Assembly: GCA_029287595.1 (NCBI GenBank)
Contig: JARFQU010000101.1
Location: 1-58,180, forward strand
From: Halioglobus sp.
GTDB taxonomy: Bacteria > Pseudomonadota > Gammaproteobacteria > Pseudomonadales > Halieaceae
Length of the DNA stretch: 58,180 bases
Reading direction: 5' to 3'
Position 1 is the stretch's first letter. Every line of letters starts with the position of its first letter. This document shows, piece after piece, positions 43,782 through 51,838 of this stretch. Under the pieces are notes generated by a model. The model was not told where the DNA came from. It did no database searches and saw nothing but the letters and a program-made list of their open reading frames with translations. Made by a program: the position numbers and the translations under genes.

Positions 43782-44170
43782 CTGGAGATGGCCCGGGTTC
43801 TGCCGCCGCTATCGATGGCAACGAATACAAACTCGCCCTCGGTGACCTTGAGCGGCTCACCGTCATGCAGGGAATTGATCCACACCTCAACAACGATGCG
43901 TACCGAGCTGCGCCCTACTTCCAGGACATCGCAGTAGCACGACACCACGGCACCTACGTGAACCGGCGTAAGAAATGCCATGCCGTCGATGGCCACAGTG
44001 GCCACCCTGCCTCTGGCTATCTCGCTGGCAGTAATCATGCCCGCGATATCCATCTGCGACAGCAGCCAGCCGCCGAAAATATCCCCGTTGGCGTTGGTGT
44101 CCTTGGGCATCGCTACTGTCTGCAGCGCAAGGTCACCTTGTGGCAGTGGTGTACTATCGATATCGTTCAT
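43778..44170 (-). CDS. Acyl-CoA thioesterase (YciA-like hotdog fold)
   Basis: A 130-residue hotdog-fold thioesterase predicted to hydrolyse acyl-CoA in the cytosol. The catalytic-type block NANGDIFGGWLLSQMDIAG is present, followed by VAIDGMAFLTPVHVG. The ATG at 44170 is chosen because an N-terminal extension to 44278 has no family sequence. It overlaps the end of the TRAP binding protein gene by 4 bp in convergent orientation and lies 40 bp downstream of the TRAP permease gene. Confidence 0.85.
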   Translation of the reverse strand: MNDIDSTPLPQGDLALQTVAMPKDTNANGDIFGGWLLSQMDIAGMITASEIARGRVATVAIDGMAFLTPVHVGAVVSCYCDVLEVGRSSVRIVVEVWINSLHDGEPLKVTEGEFVFVAIDSGGRTRAISS

Positions 44171-44210
44171 GGTCCGAGCCCTGGTGGTTGGGGCCGTTGC
44201 CCCGATGCAT

Positions 44211-45575
44211 TCAGTTTTTAAGCAGTGCCGGTAACCCGGTGGCCATCTCAGGCCAATACCACAGAGCTGCCATGGCAATCAGCTGGATGATTATAAAGGG
44301 TATGACTCCCCGGTAAATAGCACTGGTCGGCAGAGAATCCGGTGTTACGCCGCGCAGGTAGAACAGGGCGAAGCCAAAAGGCGGGGTGAGGAAGGAGGTC
44401 TGCAGGTTGAGTGCGATCATGATGCCCAGCCATATGGGGTCTACGCCCATGGCCAGTAGTATGGGGCCGACAATGGGTACCACCACGAAGGTGATCTCTA
44501 TGAAATCGAGGATAAAACCGAGCAGGAAGATGACCAGCATGACCACGAGTGTCGCCCCGACCACGCCGCCGGGCATATCCAGGAAGAAGTGCTGGATCAG
44601 CTCTTCGCCACCGAAACCGCGAAAGACCAGGGAGAACACCGCAGCGCCGATCAAAATCATGAACACCATGCAGGTGACTTCCATGGTGTTGATCACTGCC
44701 TCGTGCAGTCGGGAAAAGTCCATCTGCCCCTTGGCCAGCGCCAGTAGCAGCGCGCCTACGGCGCCAATACCCGCGGCTTCGGTGGGTGTGGCGGCGCCTG
44801 CCAGAATAGAGCCCAGCACTATCATTATCAGCACCAGCGGCGGCAGCAATCCTTTGAAAATCTCACCGGCGTTAACTTTTTCCCCGGTAGCCGGCGGTGC
44901 GGATTCCGGCTTCAACGCGGCGTACATCAGCATGTAGAGCATATACATTGCCACTAACAACAGGCCCGGCACCAGCGCCCCCACGAACAGGTCTCCCACG
45001 GACACCGTTTTGGGGGTAAAAATATCCATGCTCAGCTGCGCCCGTTGGTAGGCGTTTGAGAGGATGTCGCCCAGCAGCACCAGGGCAATAGAGGGCGGGA
45101 TAATCTGTCCCAGCGTGCCGGTGGCGCAGATCGTTCCCGTGGCGAGAGTGGGACTGTAGCCGCTGCGCAGCATACTGGGCAGGGACAGCAGGCCCATGGT
45201 GACCACGGTGGCGCCGACGATGCCGGTGCTGGCGGCCAGCAACATGCCAACCAGGATTACCGAGATACCCAGGCCGCCACGCAGGCCGCCAAATACCTTG
45301 GCCATGGTGCCAAGCAACTCCTCCGCCACGCGGGATTTTTCCAGGACTACCCCCATCAGGATGAACAGGGGAACCGCGATCAGGGTGGTGTTGCCGACGG
45401 TGCCGAAAATACGACCCGGCAGGGCGGTGAGGAACGAGGGATCAAACACGCCGCCTAAAATGCCGCCCGCAGCAAATGCCAGTGCGGTGCCCGCCAGGGT
45501 GAAGGCGACCGGGTAGCCCAGCATCAACAGCAGGCAGACCGCCAGGAACATGAACAGGGACAGGTACTCGATCAT
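44211..45575 (-). CDS. TRAP transporter large permease (DctM-like)
   Basis: The 12-helix ion-coupled transport subunit of a TRAP system, 454 residues. Family blocks include LLMLGYPVAFTLAG near the N-terminus, VAEELLGTMAKVFGGLRGGL, the TGTICATGTLGQIIPPSIALVLLG region, and FLTPPFGFALFYLRGV near the C-terminus. Its start overlaps the small permease gene by 4 bp. The substrate is not known; it should work with the binding protein at 42609. Confidence 0.92.
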   Translation of the reverse strand: MIEYLSLFMFLAVCLLLMLGYPVAFTLAGTALAFAAGGILGGVFDPSFLTALPGRIFGTVGNTTLIAVPLFILMGVVLEKSRVAEELLGTMAKVFGGLRGGLGISVILVGMLLAASTGIVGATVVTMGLLSLPSMLRSGYSPTLATGTICATGTLGQIIPPSIALVLLGDILSNAYQRAQLSMDIFTPKTVSVGDLFVGALVPGLLLVAMYMLYMLMYAALKPESAPPATGEKVNAGEIFKGLLPPLVLIMIVLGSILAGAATPTEAAGIGAVGALLLALAKGQMDFSRLHEAVINTMEVTCMVFMILIGAAVFSLVFRGFGGEELIQHFFLDMPGGVVGATLVVMLVIFLLGFILDFIEITFVVVPIVGPILLAMGVDPIWLGIMIALNLQTSFLTPPFGFALFYLRGVTPDSLPTSAIYRGVIPFIIIQLIAMAALWYWPEMATGLPALLKN

Positions 45576-46087
45576 TGTTCGCGGCCTTCCACCAGGACCA
45601 GCGCACTGCGCAGGATTTCTGCCAGGCCCTGCAGCAGCAGGTTAAGCGCCATCATTGGAAGCAGGCTCTTGAGCAGGAATACCGCGGGTATGCCCCCGGG
45701 TTCTGGCGAGGTCTCGCGTATCGCCCAGGAGTCGGCGACATAGTTCCAGCTGACCAGGGCGATAAAAATACACAGGGGCAGCAGGAATACGATCCCCCCC
45801 AGGCTGTTGACCCAGGCCTTGCCTCGTGCGGAGAAGTGGCTGTAGAAAATATCCACGCGCACATGTGCGCCGTGTTTCAGGGCGTAGGCGCCACCGAGCA
45901 GGAACAGGCAGCCGTGCATATAGGTCACGGACTCCTGGGCCAGGATCGAGCCGGTGTTGAAACCGTAGCGCATCGCCACAACCAGCGTGGTGAGCAGAGC
46001 CATAGCCAGGGCGAGCCAGGCCAGCACACGACCACAGGTGTCGGTGAAGGCGTCTATCAGTTGCACAAATTTGCGCAGGCCCGTCAT
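45572..46087 (-). CDS. TRAP transporter small permease (DctQ-like)
   Basis: Four-helix membrane subunit of the TRAP transporter, 171 residues, the usual length. It shows the N-terminal RVLAWLALAMALLTTLVV helix, VTYMHGCLFLLGGAYALKHGAHVRVDIFY, and a last helix near LLPMMALNLLLQGLAE. It is translated immediately before the large permease with a 4-bp overlap and diverges from yaaA. Confidence 0.9.
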   Translation of the reverse strand: MTGLRKFVQLIDAFTDTCGRVLAWLALAMALLTTLVVAMRYGFNTGSILAQESVTYMHGCLFLLGGAYALKHGAHVRVDIFYSHFSARGKAWVNSLGGIVFLLPLCIFIALVSWNYVADSWAIRETSPEPGGIPAVFLLKSLLPMMALNLLLQGLAEILRSALVLVEGREQ

Positions 46088-46185
46088 GGTGGATAAGTCT
46101 TTTTGATTATTATTGCGCAGAGTATCATAGGCGTTTCACAGACGTGAAAAGTTATTCCCCCGCACTCTCAATTGGACTCAGGCAG

Positions 46186-46962
46186 ATGTTGACAGTTATA
46201 TCCCCGGCGAAAACGCTGGACTTCGATACCCCCCCAACCACTCGCAAGGCGACCCAGCCCCAGTTTCTGCAAAGGTCCGCGGACCTGGTAGCCGATGCCC
46301 GGGCTATGAGCCCCCAGGATATCCGGGCGCTGATGGGGGTGAGCGAGAAAATTGCCGAGTTGAACCACGCGCGCTTCATGAACTGGGGCACCCCGTTCAA
46401 CCTGGACAATGCCAAGCAGTCCATACTGGCGTTCAAGGGAGATGTCTACACCGGCCTTGAGGCCCAGACTTTGAGCAGCGCGCAATTGAATTTCGCCCAG
46501 AAGCATCTGTGTATACTCTCCGGGCTATATGGCCTGCTGCGCCCCCTGGACCTGATGCAGCCCTATCGGCTGGAAATGGGGCTGAAGTTCGCCAACAGCG
46601 GAGGCAGCAATCTCTACGAATTCTGGGACGACAGCATTACCCGTGCGCTGAACACGCTACTGAAGAAATCTGGCACCCGGGTGCTGGTTAACCTCGCTTC
46701 CAACGAGTATTTCAAAGCCGTACAGCCCGGTGCCCTGGATGCGGAGGTGATTACCCCGGTGTTCAAGGATCTCAAGGGTGACAAGTACAAAATCATCAGC
46801 TTTTATGCCAAGAAAGCCAGGGGCCAGATGGCGCGCTTCATTATCGACAATGAGCTCAATGATCCCGCGGGAATGAAGAAGTTCAAAACGGGAGGCTATC
46901 GCTACAGCAAGGTCGAGTCCACTGCGCGGGAGTTGGTATTTACCCGGGATCAGGCCCCCTGA
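46186..46962 (+). CDS. yaaA: Peroxide stress protein YaaA
   Basis: DNA-binding protein that lowers free iron and protects against peroxide in E. coli. The ATG at 46186 (MLTVISPAKTLDFD) gives 258 residues, identical in length to E. coli; an upstream in-frame GTG at 46144 adds 14 unrelated residues. The family blocks FKGDVYTGL, LSGLYGLLRPLDLMQPYRLEMG and YFKAV are present. It overlaps the DUF938 frame at its stop. oxyR lies about 8 kb away. Confidence 0.93.
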   Translation: MLTVISPAKTLDFDTPPTTRKATQPQFLQRSADLVADARAMSPQDIRALMGVSEKIAELNHARFMNWGTPFNLDNAKQSILAFKGDVYTGLEAQTLSSAQLNFAQKHLCILSGLYGLLRPLDLMQPYRLEMGLKFANSGGSNLYEFWDDSITRALNTLLKKSGTRVLVNLASNEYFKAVQPGALDAEVITPVFKDLKGDKYKIISFYAKKARGQMARFIIDNELNDPAGMKKFKTGGYRYSKVESTARELVFTRDQAP

Positions 46963-47567
46963 ACGATATATCACAGCTGCCGTTCTCCCAATCCTGCGAG
47001 AACAACAAGGCGCCGATCCTGACGGTATTGCAGGAGGCCATGGCGGATCGCAGCGCCGTGCTGGAGCTGGCCAGTGGTACCGGCCAACACGCCTGCCATT
47101 TCGCCGCGGCCATGCCCTGGCTGCAGTGGCAGCCCACGGAGCTGATGCAGAACCTGCCGGTGTTGCAGCCCCGCTGCGATGCTTATACGGCAGACAACCT
47201 GCTGCCGCCGCGGGCGCTGGATGTTCGCGACGACCCCTGGCCGGTGGCGATTCCCGATGCGGTCTTCACCGCCAACAGCCTGCACATCATGCCCTTCGCC
47301 GCGGTGCGCGGCCTGTTCCAGGCCTTGGGTCGTTATGCCGGGGACGATGTACTGCTGGCAATATACGGGCCCTTCAATTACCGGGGCCGGTACACCAGCC
47401 CCAGCAATGCGCGTTTTGACCAGTGGCTGGCGCAGCAACATCCACTCAGCGCCATCCGCGATTTCGAACGGGTGGATGAATTGGCCGATGAGGCCCGATT
47501 TGTGCTGCAGGCCGACAGGGAAATGCCAGCGAACAATCGCCTGCTGTTGTGGCGCAGGTGCGGGTGA
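46959..47567 (+). CDS. DUF938 family SAM-dependent methyltransferase (probable CTG start)
   Basis: A predicted class I methyltransferase of unknown substrate. The SAM-binding block is VLELASGTGQHACHFA. The family's N-terminal signature, here LPFSQSCENNKAPIL, lies upstream of every ATG, GTG or TTG in the frame; the first such codon is a TTG at 47028, which would remove it. A CTG at 46959 that overlaps the yaaA stop (CTGA) would give 202 residues, the family length. Coupled initiation at CTG, or a nearby ATA, is therefore proposed. It abuts the convergent GNAT gene. Confidence 0.75.
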   Translation: MNDISQLPFSQSCENNKAPILTVLQEAMADRSAVLELASGTGQHACHFAAAMPWLQWQPTELMQNLPVLQPRCDAYTADNLLPPRALDVRDDPWPVAIPDAVFTANSLHIMPFAAVRGLFQALGRYAGDDVLLAIYGPFNYRGRYTSPSNARFDQWLAQQHPLSAIRDFERVDELADEARFVLQADREMPANNRLLLWRRCG

Positions 47568-48713
47568 TCAGTTCCCGACCCGGAAGGGCAGCAGCTGTGC
47601 CGCCTGGTTCTGGTACTGCTCACTGTGACTCTGTTCCCGACGGGTAAAATCACCCACTGCAGCGGACAAGTTGGGGTCGGCTATCCAGTGATTGGACCAG
47701 GTAGGGACCGGGCGGAAACCCCGCTGTATTTTGTGTTCGCCCTGGGCACCCGGATCGAAGCGGCGCAGACCACGCTCTATGCAATACTCGATACCCCGGT
47801 AATAACAGGCCTCAAAGTGCAGGCAGTCAAACTCCCTCTGGCAACCCCAGTAGCGGCCGTAGAGTGTATCCTGTGAACGAAAATACAGGGCGGCGGCCAC
47901 CGCCTGCGCACCGTGGTGGGCCACTACCATGACCACCTGCTCTCCCAGGCTGGGTGCGGTCTCCAGGAAAAACTCCCGGGTCAGGTAGCCGCGATGGCCG
48001 CTGCGCTTGGCATAGGTCAGTTGATAAAAAAGGTAAAATTGCTCCCAGTCCCGCGATGTTATTTCCCGCCCCGTCAGCGTACGCAATTGCAGCCCCTGCT
48101 CCGCGACCCGGGCGCGCTCGCGCTTCAGGCTCTTGCGTTTGCGACTGGTAAAGGTGCCCAGGAAATCATCGAAGCTGCGGTAGTCGTCGTTGAACCAGTG
48201 AAACTGGGTGGCGGTGCGCCGGTGGCTCCCCAGGTCCAGTAATTGTTGTGACACCTTCTGTTCCGGAAACAGCAGGTGCCAGGAGGAAATGTCCTGGCGC
48301 GTGGCGAACTGCTGCAGGGCCCGCAATGCGGCGGGCCAGATGTCCTCTGGACGGGTTCCCTCCCGGGTGCACAATCGTGGCCCGGTAGCGGGTGTAAAGG
48401 GGATGGCACTCACCAGCTTCGGGTAGTACTCCAGGCCGCTGCGTTGCCAGGCGTCGGCCCAGGACCAGTCAAACACATACTCGCCATAGGAGTGGGATTT
48501 CAGGTACAGCGGCAGCACGCCCAGCAGGCCCTGCGTGTCGTGCAATCCCAGATGACAGGGCTGCCAGCCCGACTCCGCCGTGGTGCAGCCGGTTTTCTCC
48601 AGGCCGTAGAGGAACTCGTGTCGCAGGAAGGGATAGTCTTCGCCGGCGATTGCATTCCAGTCAGCGGCGGTGACCTGGTCCAGGCTGGTAAGAAATTCCG
48701 CGGTTAATTCCAT
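47568..48713 (-). CDS. GNAT/FemAB-like N-acetyltransferase (DUF482, COG3146-type)
   Basis: A 381-residue protein of the DUF482 group, annotated elsewhere as peptidoglycan-related acyltransferase; the activity is not proven. It shows the N-terminal block ITAADWNAIAGEDYPFLRHEF in slightly varied form, FDWSWADAWQRSG, and the C-terminal GHRGYLTREFF and GAQGEHKIQRGF elements typical of the family. It ends directly against the DUF938 methyltransferase and begins 9 bp after ubiA ends. Confidence 0.8.
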   Translation of the reverse strand: MELTAEFLTSLDQVTAADWNAIAGEDYPFLRHEFLYGLEKTGCTTAESGWQPCHLGLHDTQGLLGVLPLYLKSHSYGEYVFDWSWADAWQRSGLEYYPKLVSAIPFTPATGPRLCTREGTRPEDIWPAALRALQQFATRQDISSWHLLFPEQKVSQQLLDLGSHRRTATQFHWFNDDYRSFDDFLGTFTSRKRKSLKRERARVAEQGLQLRTLTGREITSRDWEQFYLFYQLTYAKRSGHRGYLTREFFLETAPSLGEQVVMVVAHHGAQAVAAALYFRSQDTLYGRYWGCQREFDCLHFEACYYRGIEYCIERGLRRFDPGAQGEHKIQRGFRPVPTWSNHWIADPNLSAAVGDFTRREQSHSEQYQNQAAQLLPFRVGN

Positions 48714-48722
48714 GGTATGGGC

Positions 48723-49583
48723 TCAGCTGGCATAGTGCAGGGCGACTCCCAGGAACAGGGTCAGGCCGACCCAGTTGTTGTGCAGGAAAGCCTTGAAACA
48801 TTGCGTTGGCTCGCGCTCTCGCATCAGGTACTGGTGGTACACAAACAATCCGGCGATCACCCACAGTGCCCCGGTATAAGGCCAACCGAGGCCGAACTGC
48901 TGGCCACTGGCCCACAGGGTCAGCAGCGTCAGTAGCTGCAGAATGGCTACCGCCAGTCGATCGTGGTGAGCGAAGAGTACGGCAGTGGATTTAATGCCGA
49001 TGAGGATATCATCTTCCCGGTCCACCATGGCGTACTGGGTATCATACGCTACCGTCCACAACAGGTTGCCCAGGTAAAGCAGCCATAATGCCGCCGGCAA
49101 TTCGCCGGATTGTGCGGCGAATGCCATGGGTATGCCCCAGGAAAACGCCGCGCCCAATACCACCTGGGGCAGGTGGGTGAAGCGCTTCATAAAGGGGTAG
49201 CTGGCGGCGAGCAACACCGCGATAAATGACAGCGTGATGGTCAGGGTATTGGTAAACAGCACCAGCACAAAAGCCAGCAACATCAGGACTGTAAACAGCA
49301 GCAGCGCTTCCTTTTCGCTGACTGCTCCGGTCACCAGGGGGCGGGCATTGGTGCGCGCTACGGCGCCGTCCAAATGGCGGTCGGCGATGTCGTTGATAAT
49401 GCAGCCGGCGGAGCGCGTCAGGAATGTTCCCACCACGAAGATAAACAGCAGCCGGGTCTCGGGCACTCCCTGTGCCGCTATCCAAAGTGCGCACAGGGTT
49501 GGCCATAGCAACAACAGGGTGCCGATGGGCTTGTCGAAGCGCATCAGCTGTAATAGTGCCTGTGTTTTACCCGTTGTTGTCAT
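48723..49583 (-). CDS. ubiA: 4-hydroxybenzoate octaprenyltransferase
   Basis: Membrane prenyltransferase that attaches the isoprenoid chain to 4-hydroxybenzoate in ubiquinone synthesis. At 286 residues with about eight helices it has both Mg2+-prenyl-diphosphate motifs: [19 protein letters not shown] (about 64-82) and [12 protein letters not shown]. It follows ubiC on the same strand with a 33-bp gap. Confidence 0.96.
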   Translation of the reverse strand: MTTTGKTQALLQLMRFDKPIGTLLLLWPTLCALWIAAQGVPETRLLFIFVVGTFLTRSAGCIINDIADRHLDGAVARTNARPLVTGAVSEKEALLLFTVLMLLAFVLVLFTNTLTITLSFIAVLLAASYPFMKRFTHLPQVVLGAAFSWGIPMAFAAQSGELPAALWLLYLGNLLWTVAYDTQYAMVDREDDILIGIKSTAVLFAHHDRLAVAILQLLTLLTLWASGQQFGLGWPYTGALWVIAGLFVYHQYLMREREPTQCFKAFLHNNWVGLTLFLGVALHYAS

Positions 49584-49616
49584 GATCAGACTGTCAGCCC
49601 AATAGAGCCAGCAAGC

Positions 49617-50234
49617 TTACTTTGTTGCGGGGACAATTGCAGCGCTGACGACGCCGCGTTGGGTGCGGTGTACTGGCAGTGGGGCTGTCCATGGGGTAAA
49701 TTGCTCCAGGAACACCTCACTCACCATCAGGTGCTTGCCCTGGACCTCGAAACGGCAGCGCCTGGCCCAGGCCGGCTTGTCCTGGTGCAGCTGTGACGGC
49801 AGATAATCGCTGTCGCCCGGTATGTGTGCTATCTCAAAGGGGCTGCGGTGCATCCCGGGATGCTTGAACAGGATAGCTCCCAGGGACTTGTTCTGTAGTC
49901 GGCGCAGGTGCCCCAGATCGCCGCTCAGGCTGGCGATAGGGAAAACGCTGCGGGCAAATACCACCGGCCGGTCCGCCAGGGTGAGCAGCACCTCCCTGAC
50001 CAGGGCCTGCTGCCGGGGCGCCTGGCCCAGCAGCAATCGTTCGGAAAAGAGCGGTACTTGCCATCCCTGGTAGAGCCGCTGTACGGCAAACCGACCCTGC
50101 CGTAATTCAATCAGCCTGCCGGTCAAGGATCCGTCGTCCAGCAGCCAGGGCCGATGCGCGGCGGGAAGCTGGCAACTGGTGATCTGGTCGATGTAGCGCC
50201 ACCGGGGTTCGGTGACGATCCTGCGCTGGGACAC
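49617..50234 (-). CDS. ubiC: Chorismate-pyruvate lyase
   Basis: Produces 4-hydroxybenzoate from chorismate, the first committed step of ubiquinone synthesis. At 205 residues it is slightly longer than E. coli UbiC. The conserved arginine in QALVREVLL and the glutamate near VSEVFLEQF fit the family. The start lies 17 bp from the MITE-like element at 50251, so its promoter is likely within or across that element. Confidence 0.85.
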   Translation of the reverse strand: MSQRRIVTEPRWRYIDQITSCQLPAAHRPWLLDDGSLTGRLIELRQGRFAVQRLYQGWQVPLFSERLLLGQAPRQQALVREVLLTLADRPVVFARSVFPIASLSGDLGHLRRLQNKSLGAILFKHPGMHRSPFEIAHIPGDSDYLPSQLHQDKPAWARRCRFEVQGKHLMVSEVFLEQFTPWTAPLPVHRTQRGVVSAAIVPATK

Positions 50235-50250
50235 GATAGGGGCCTGGTAG

Positions 50251-50368
50251 GGTCTGTACGAATCAAGGGGCGAGGATGCGCGATAGCGCGAAGCCTTGCA
50301 AGCTTGCCCGGGCTTATTTTGTTAGCCTGCCGGCACTATAAAACCCTTGCACAATTTTCGTACAGACC
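50251..50368. repeat. MITE-like 118-bp element with terminal inverted repeats
   Basis: GGTCTGTACGAA (50251-50262) and TTCGTACAGACC (50357-50368) are perfect 12-bp terminal inverted repeats. Just inside, CAAGGG (50264-50269) mirrors CCCTTG (50344-50349), so the right arm is longer by six bases. The core has a GCAAGCTTGC palindrome and no coding capacity. No clear target-site duplication is seen. It separates divergent ubiC and the rubredoxin reductase gene. TTGCAC (50347-50352) and TATAGT (50369-50374), 16 bp apart, form a possible promoter overlapping the right arm. No second copy was noticed in this window. Confidence 0.55.
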
Positions 50369-50455
50369 TATAGTGTTGCGTCTCGAATTTCGTCCGCTGC
50401 AGGCATCGAGGGCTTGCAGGACGGGTAAAGTCAGCGCAAAAGAGTGAGCAGTGAA

Positions 50456-51826
50456 ATGAGCAAATGGGAATGTATCGTCTGTGGCCTGGTGTACGACGAA
50501 AAGGAAGGCTGGCCCGACGACGGCATTGCACCGGGGACCAAATGGGAAGACGTCCCGGAGGACTGGCTGTGTCCCGATTGTGGCGTGGGCAAGGAAGACT
50601 TTGAGCTGCTGGAGCAGGGGCCGGTAGACGACACGCCCCACCATGCAGAGCCGGTGGTGGACAAGGTCCATGCACCTGTTGTCATCCTGGGAACCGGCCT
50701 GGCCGGCTATGGCCTGGCCAAGGAATTCCGCAAGCACGACGACGAAACCCCCCTGATCCTGATCACCTCCGACGATGGACGCTCCTACTCCAAGCCCATG
50801 TTGTCCACCGGCTATACCAAGGACCACAGCGCCAACGACCTGGCTCAGCTGGATGCAGGCAGCATGGCGCGTATGCTCAAGGCCAGTGTCTGGACCATGA
50901 CCAAGGTCAATGAGATCGATACCGCGCAGCAGTTGATCAAGGTGGGAGATTCGCAGACTGCGATCCACTACGGCAAGCTGGTGCTGGCGGTAGGCGCCGA
51001 GGTTATTCGACCGCCTATAGCCGGTGACGCACTGGAGATGGTCTACTCGGTAAACGATCTCCTGGACTATGACGATTTTCGCACCGCGGTTAAAAAGAAC
51101 GACGTGAAAAAGGTCTGCATTATTGGTGGTGGTCTGATTGGCTGTGAGTTTACCAACGACCTCATTAACGGCGGCTTTGCCGTGGAGGCGGTGGACCCCC
51201 TGGCATACTGTCTGCCCACCTTGCTGCCGGAGACTGCAGGCAAGGCGGTGCAGGCCGCCCTGGAAGAAAAGGGGGCCAAATTTCATTTCGGCCCCCTGGT
51301 GACCGCGGTAAACAAGGCGGAACAGGGCGTGGTTGTCAGCCTGAACAATGGCGAGACCATCGCCGCTGACATGGTGGTATCCGCTGTCGGTGTGCGTCCG
51401 CGCACAGAGCTGGCCAGGGCTTCAGGGATTGCCACCAATCGCGGGGTGTTGACCAACCGGCTGCTGGAGACCGACGCGCCGAATGTCTACGCCATGGGTG
51501 ACTGCGCCGAGGTCGACGGGCATGTGCTGGTTTATGTCGCGCCGCTGATGGCCGCTGCCCGGGCATTGGGCAAGACCCTGGCCGGAGAGCCCACGCAGGT
51601 CAGTTATCCCGCCATGCCGGTCACTATCAAGACCCCCGCCTGCCCTGTGGTGGTGTCGCCTCCCGCGCAGGGAGCACAAGGCGAATGGAGTATCCAGGCG
51701 GATGGCCAGAATGTGAAGGCGGAGTTCCGCGATGGCGCCGGCCAACTGCTGGGTTTTGCCCTGACCGGAGATGCCACCAGGGAAAAAATGGCGCTGCAGA
51801 AAGAACTGCCGGCCATTATGGCCTGA
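50456..51826 (+). CDS. Rubredoxin-rubredoxin reductase fusion protein
   Basis: A 456-residue fusion. Residues 1-55 are a rubredoxin with the iron ligands Cys6, Cys9, Cys39 and Cys42 in CxxCG pairs. After a linker, residues about 70-456 form an FAD/NAD(P)-dependent reductase with [16 protein letters not shown], the second dinucleotide motif [10 protein letters not shown] and the FAD-binding YAMGDCAEV. The pair would pass electrons from NAD(P)H through FAD to the iron centre, for an alkane hydroxylase or an oxidative-stress reductase. The ATG at 50456 is preferred to a GTG at 50444. Confidence 0.9.
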   Translation: MSKWECIVCGLVYDEKEGWPDDGIAPGTKWEDVPEDWLCPDCGVGKEDFELLEQGPVDDTPHHAEPVVDKVHAPVVILGTGLAGYGLAKEFRKHDDETPLILITSDDGRSYSKPMLSTGYTKDHSANDLAQLDAGSMARMLKASVWTMTKVNEIDTAQQLIKVGDSQTAIHYGKLVLAVGAEVIRPPIAGDALEMVYSVNDLLDYDDFRTAVKKNDVKKVCIIGGGLIGCEFTNDLINGGFAVEAVDPLAYCLPTLLPETAGKAVQAALEEKGAKFHFGPLVTAVNKAEQGVVVSLNNGETIAADMVVSAVGVRPRTELARASGIATNRGVLTNRLLETDAPNVYAMGDCAEVDGHVLVYVAPLMAAARALGKTLAGEPTQVSYPAMPVTIKTPACPVVVSPPAQGAQGEWSIQADGQNVKAEFRDGAGQLLGFALTGDATREKMALQKELPAIMA

Positions 51827-51838
51827 CAGGGCCAGCGC

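Noticed and set aside
46134-46149. TTTCAC-AGAC-GTGAAA palindrome resembling parS between dctQ-like and yaaA genes
   Set aside because: The half sites match parS, but a 4-bp insert splits the CACGTG core, which ParB should not tolerate. It may be an operator of another factor.
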